34,485 nucleotides of DNA, taken from assembly GCA_902774145.1 (NCBI GenBank), contig CACYHC010000019.1, positions 1 through 34,485 of the forward strand, in the 5' to 3' direction. Position 1 is the stretch's first letter. Every line of letters begins with the position of its first letter. Below the pieces are notes generated by a model. The model saw only the letters and a program-made list of their open reading frames with translations, was not told the DNA's origin and ran no database searches. Position numbers and translations under genes: made by a program. Shown here piece by piece: positions 32,480 through 34,485 of the stretch. The DNA comes from an uncultured Bacteroidia bacterium. Lineage in GTDB: Bacteria; Bacteroidota; Bacteroidia; Bacteroidales; UBA932.

Positions 32480-33038
32480 TGCTGTCGTGATTGGTGGCGG
32501 GGCGGCGGGATGCGCCGCCGCGGGCCGGCTCTTCGACGCCGGGATGAAGGTCTGCCTCATCTCTGCGGGGCTGACGATGGAAGACGAGAATACGGACCCC
32601 TGGAAGGAGAACCGGGCGCTCGCGCAGCGCGGCGTCACCGTCCTTCGCGGAGACCGGGCCACGGGCGCCGTCCTCGAGGGGGACCGGGTCCTGTCCGTGC
32701 AGACCGCCTGCCTCGACGACGAACCGCTTTGCGCACGCGTTTTCGTGCTGGCCACCGGCAAGTTCTTCAGCCGCGGGCTGCTCTCCGATATGCAGCGCAT
32801 CTACGAGCCCGTCTTCGGCGCCGATGTGGCGTACCTCCCCGGACGGGAGAACTGGTATGATCCGGATTTCAGCGCGCCACAGCCGTTTTTGGGCTTCGGC
32901 GTAAAAACCGATGCGCAGGGTCGCGTCAGCATCGGCGGAAAGTGCATCGAAAATCTTTACGCGGTCGGCGGCATCGTCGCGAAAGGGGCGGCGGAGGCGG
33001 ATATGGATGTAATTGTGGAAACCTATGCAGGAAAGTAA
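32469..33038 (+). CDS. glpB: Anaerobic glycerol-3-phosphate dehydrogenase subunit B, condensed form
   Basis: GlpB passes electrons from GlpA toward GlpC. Here it is 189 residues, under half the E. coli length (about 419). The N-terminus has the dinucleotide motif VVIGGGAAGCAAAGRLFDAG (about 6-25). After a short middle it goes directly to the family C-terminus: VFVLATGKFFSRGL, FSAPQPFLGFGVKTDAQGR and CIENLYAVGGIVAKGAAEADMD. The central ~200 residues are missing, but the frame is open and both edges overlap glpA and glpC in the normal way, so this seems a real compact protein and not a recent deletion. Confidence 0.85.
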   Translation: MKFDAVVIGGGAAGCAAAGRLFDAGMKVCLISAGLTMEDENTDPWKENRALAQRGVTVLRGDRATGAVLEGDRVLSVQTACLDDEPLCARVFVLATGKFFSRGLLSDMQRIYEPVFGADVAYLPGRENWYDPDFSAPQPFLGFGVKTDAQGRVSIGGKCIENLYAVGGIVAKGAAEADMDVIVETYAGK

Positions 33039-34248
33039 CATCAGTGCGGGAAACCTGGAGCAGTGCCTGAAGTGCAACCTCTGCACCCTGGTCTGTCCGA
33101 TGATGGCGGTGAACGCCCATTACCCCGGGCCCAAGAAGGCGGGGCCGGACGGCGAGCGCTACCGGCTCAAAGACCCGCAGTACTACGATTACGCGCTGAA
33201 ATACTGCCTCAACTGCAAGCGCTGCGAGGTGGCCTGCCCCTCCGGCGTGAAGGTCGGGGACATCATCCAGGCGGCGCGGCTGCGTTATGCCGGCCACAAT
33301 CTGCGGGACTGGGCGCTGGCGAACACCGACCTCGTGGGGAGCCTGGCCTCTCCCTTTGCGCCGGTCGTGAACGGGGTCCTGGGCCTGCGTCCCGTCAAGA
33401 CCCTGATGCATTCCTGGATGGGCGTGGACGCGCACCGCACCTTCCCCGCCTACTCCGCCCGGAAGTTCACAGCCTGGATGCGCCGGCAGGACCAGTCGGC
33501 TTTCCGGCGTTTCGTGACCTTCTTCCACGGCTGTTATGTCAATTACAATTATCCGCAGCTGGGCAAGGACCTGGTCCGGCTGGTGAACGCCGCGGGCTAC
33601 GGGGTGCACCTGCTGGAAAAGGAAAAATGCTGCGGCGTGGCGCTGATGAGCAACAGTATGGGCGAACAGGCCCGCCGGCAGGGAGCGGTCAACCTGGCGT
33701 CGATGCGCAAGGCCATCGCCGCGGGGGAAGAGATTCTGTGCGCTTCTACGACCTGCACCTTTACGATGCGCGACGAATATCCGCACGTCCTGGGCCTGGA
33801 GAACGCCGATGTGCGGCCGCACCTGTTCCTGCTTTCCAAATGGCTCTACCAGAAGATGGAAAGCGGCGAGCTGTCCCTGCGCTTCCGCAGCGACCTGCAC
33901 CTCAAAATCGCCTATCACACCTCCTGCCATATGCAGAAGCTGGGCTGGCGCAACTTTACGCTGGAACTATTAAAGAAGATTCCCGGGGTGGAAATCGTGG
34001 AAATGGAACAGCAGTGCTGCGGCATCGCCGGGACCTTCGGCTTCAAAAAAGAGCATTATACCTATTCCCAGGCAATCGGCGGACGGCTTTTCGATGAAAT
34101 CGGCGCCGCGCGCGTGGAACTCGGCGCCCAGTCCGACCCGGGCTTCGTGGTCTGCACCGAGTGCGAGACCTGCAAGTGGCAGATCGAGATGAGCACCGGC
34201 GCCCCGGTGATGAACCCCGTCTCTATCCTCGCCCTCGCCCTGGCATAG
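33025..34248 (+). CDS. glpC: Anaerobic glycerol-3-phosphate dehydrogenase subunit C
   Basis: GlpC (407 residues) is the membrane-associated iron-sulfur subunit linking GlpAB to the quinone pool. Two [4Fe-4S] motifs are clear: Cys14, 17, 20, 24 (CLKCNLCTLVCP) and Cys61, 64, 67, 71 (CLNCKRCEVACP). Two CCG domains follow (KEKCCGVALMSN, HTSCHMQKLG, QQCCGIAGTFGFKKEHY, CTECETCKWQIE). The ATG at 33025 is preferred over an in-frame TTG 12 bases upstream. It overlaps glpB by 14 bases and ends the operon 14 bases before a convergent gene. Confidence 0.95.
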   Translation: MQESNISAGNLEQCLKCNLCTLVCPMMAVNAHYPGPKKAGPDGERYRLKDPQYYDYALKYCLNCKRCEVACPSGVKVGDIIQAARLRYAGHNLRDWALANTDLVGSLASPFAPVVNGVLGLRPVKTLMHSWMGVDAHRTFPAYSARKFTAWMRRQDQSAFRRFVTFFHGCYVNYNYPQLGKDLVRLVNAAGYGVHLLEKEKCCGVALMSNSMGEQARRQGAVNLASMRKAIAAGEEILCASTTCTFTMRDEYPHVLGLENADVRPHLFLLSKWLYQKMESGELSLRFRSDLHLKIAYHTSCHMQKLGWRNFTLELLKKIPGVEIVEMEQQCCGIAGTFGFKKEHYTYSQAIGGRLFDEIGAARVELGAQSDPGFVVCTECETCKWQIEMSTGAPVMNPVSILALALA

Positions 34249-34262
34249 CTTCCGGCCCGGTG

Positions 34263-34485
34263 CTATAACGCCTGAACCTGTTCGGGCGTCAGGCCGGTAG
34301 ATTGAACGATTTGGGCTTCCGGAATGCCCAGTGCCTTCAGGTTCCGGGCAATCTCGGCAGTTCTGGCAGAGGCCCCTTCCGCTCGGCCTTCCGCTCTCCC
34401 TTCCGCCAGGCCCTCTTCCCTGGCGTACTCCTTGATTCCGTTTACATCAAGCCAGTTAAACATCTTTTCTTCGTATTCTAATTGT
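34263..34485 (-). CDS. Rpn family recombination-promoting nuclease/putative transposase, C-terminal part
   Basis: Only the 3' end of this minus-strand gene is in the window; the frame stays open past the right edge (LEYEEKMFNWLD...). The tail has a Gly-Arg-Ala-Glu-Gly repeat (EGLAEGRAEGRAEG), then a short helical end, AEIARNLKALGIPEAQIVQSTGLTPEQVQAL, as seen at the C-terminus of Rpn/PD-(D/E)XK family proteins of Bacteroidota. The nuclease core lies outside. These proteins are often present in several copies. The partial 5' end is due to the window edge. Confidence 0.7.
   Translation of the reverse strand, partial: QLEYEEKMFNWLDVNGIKEYAREEGLAEGRAEGRAEGASARTAEIARNLKALGIPEAQIVQSTGLTPEQVQAL

Noticed and set aside
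32469-33038. glpB as a pseudogene
   Set aside because: The frame is intact, both overlaps with glpA and glpC are normal, and conserved motifs remain at both ends.
1-34485. tRNA, rRNA, CRISPR or known riboswitch
   Set aside because: No cloverleaf tRNA, rRNA stretch, regularly spaced repeat array or recognisable riboswitch core was seen on reading both strands; a covariance-model search was not possible.

Overview
The window looks like a chromosomal segment from a fairly GC-rich (roughly 55-60% by eye) member of the Bacteroidota, most likely an uncultured gut or rumen Bacteroidales. The evidence is the Bacteroidota-type promoter (TTTG, 19-21 bases, TAnnTTTG) upstream of nearly every transcription unit, weak Shine-Dalgarno sites, many lipoproteins, the Bacteroidota order ileS / TraR-DksA-like / lspA, and an RND efflux operon carrying its own lipoprotein adaptor. 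Genus cannot be fixed from the sequence alone. No rRNA, tRNA, CRISPR array, integrase or transposase of a known IS family was seen.

Layout. (1) 1-194: short direct and inverted repeats. (2) 195-4871, minus: a pectin operon encoding a GH105-CE8 fusion enzyme, a PL1 pectate lyase lipoprotein and a DUF4861 lipoprotein, with an elaborate inverted repeat between the last two. (3) 4872-6815: an AAA-ATPase/PD-(D/E)XK gene sandwiched between two related ~135-bp direct repeats that each carry a promoter. (4) 6815-12878, plus: an unknown lipoprotein followed by adaptor, RND pump and TolC-like channel, all overlapping. (5) 12885-20487: the whole galacturonate pathway as divergent units, uxaB-uxaA (minus) and uxaC-kdgK-kdgA-exuT (plus). 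(6) 20511-29656, minus: a tightly packed seven-gene housekeeping operon in the order ileS, dksA-like, lspA, PAP2 phosphatase, folC, PurL-like protein, phoH. (7) 29730-34248, plus: cvpA, tsaB, glpA, glpB, glpC. (8) The right edge cuts an Rpn-family nuclease gene.

How it works together. The lyase and the esterase/hydrolase would depolymerise and demethylate pectin outside the cytoplasm. Released galacturonate would enter through the MFS transporter and pass through UxaC, UxaB, UxaA, KdgK and KdgA to pyruvate and glyceraldehyde-3-phosphate. KduI and KduD, needed for the unsaturated uronate made by GH105, and SusC/SusD and a regulator are not in the window. The anaerobic GlpABC dehydrogenase feeds electrons from glycerol-3-phosphate to quinone; its GlpB is less than half the usual length.

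The points most worth a second look are the duplicated promoter repeats around the AAA-ATPase gene, the swapped GxHH active-site motif in IleRS (expected mupirocin resistance), the condensed GlpB, the degenerate PurL-like protein, the GH105-CE8 fusion and the intra-operon inverted repeat at 1081-1154. I did not find a clearly new multi-gene system; these are the best candidates.
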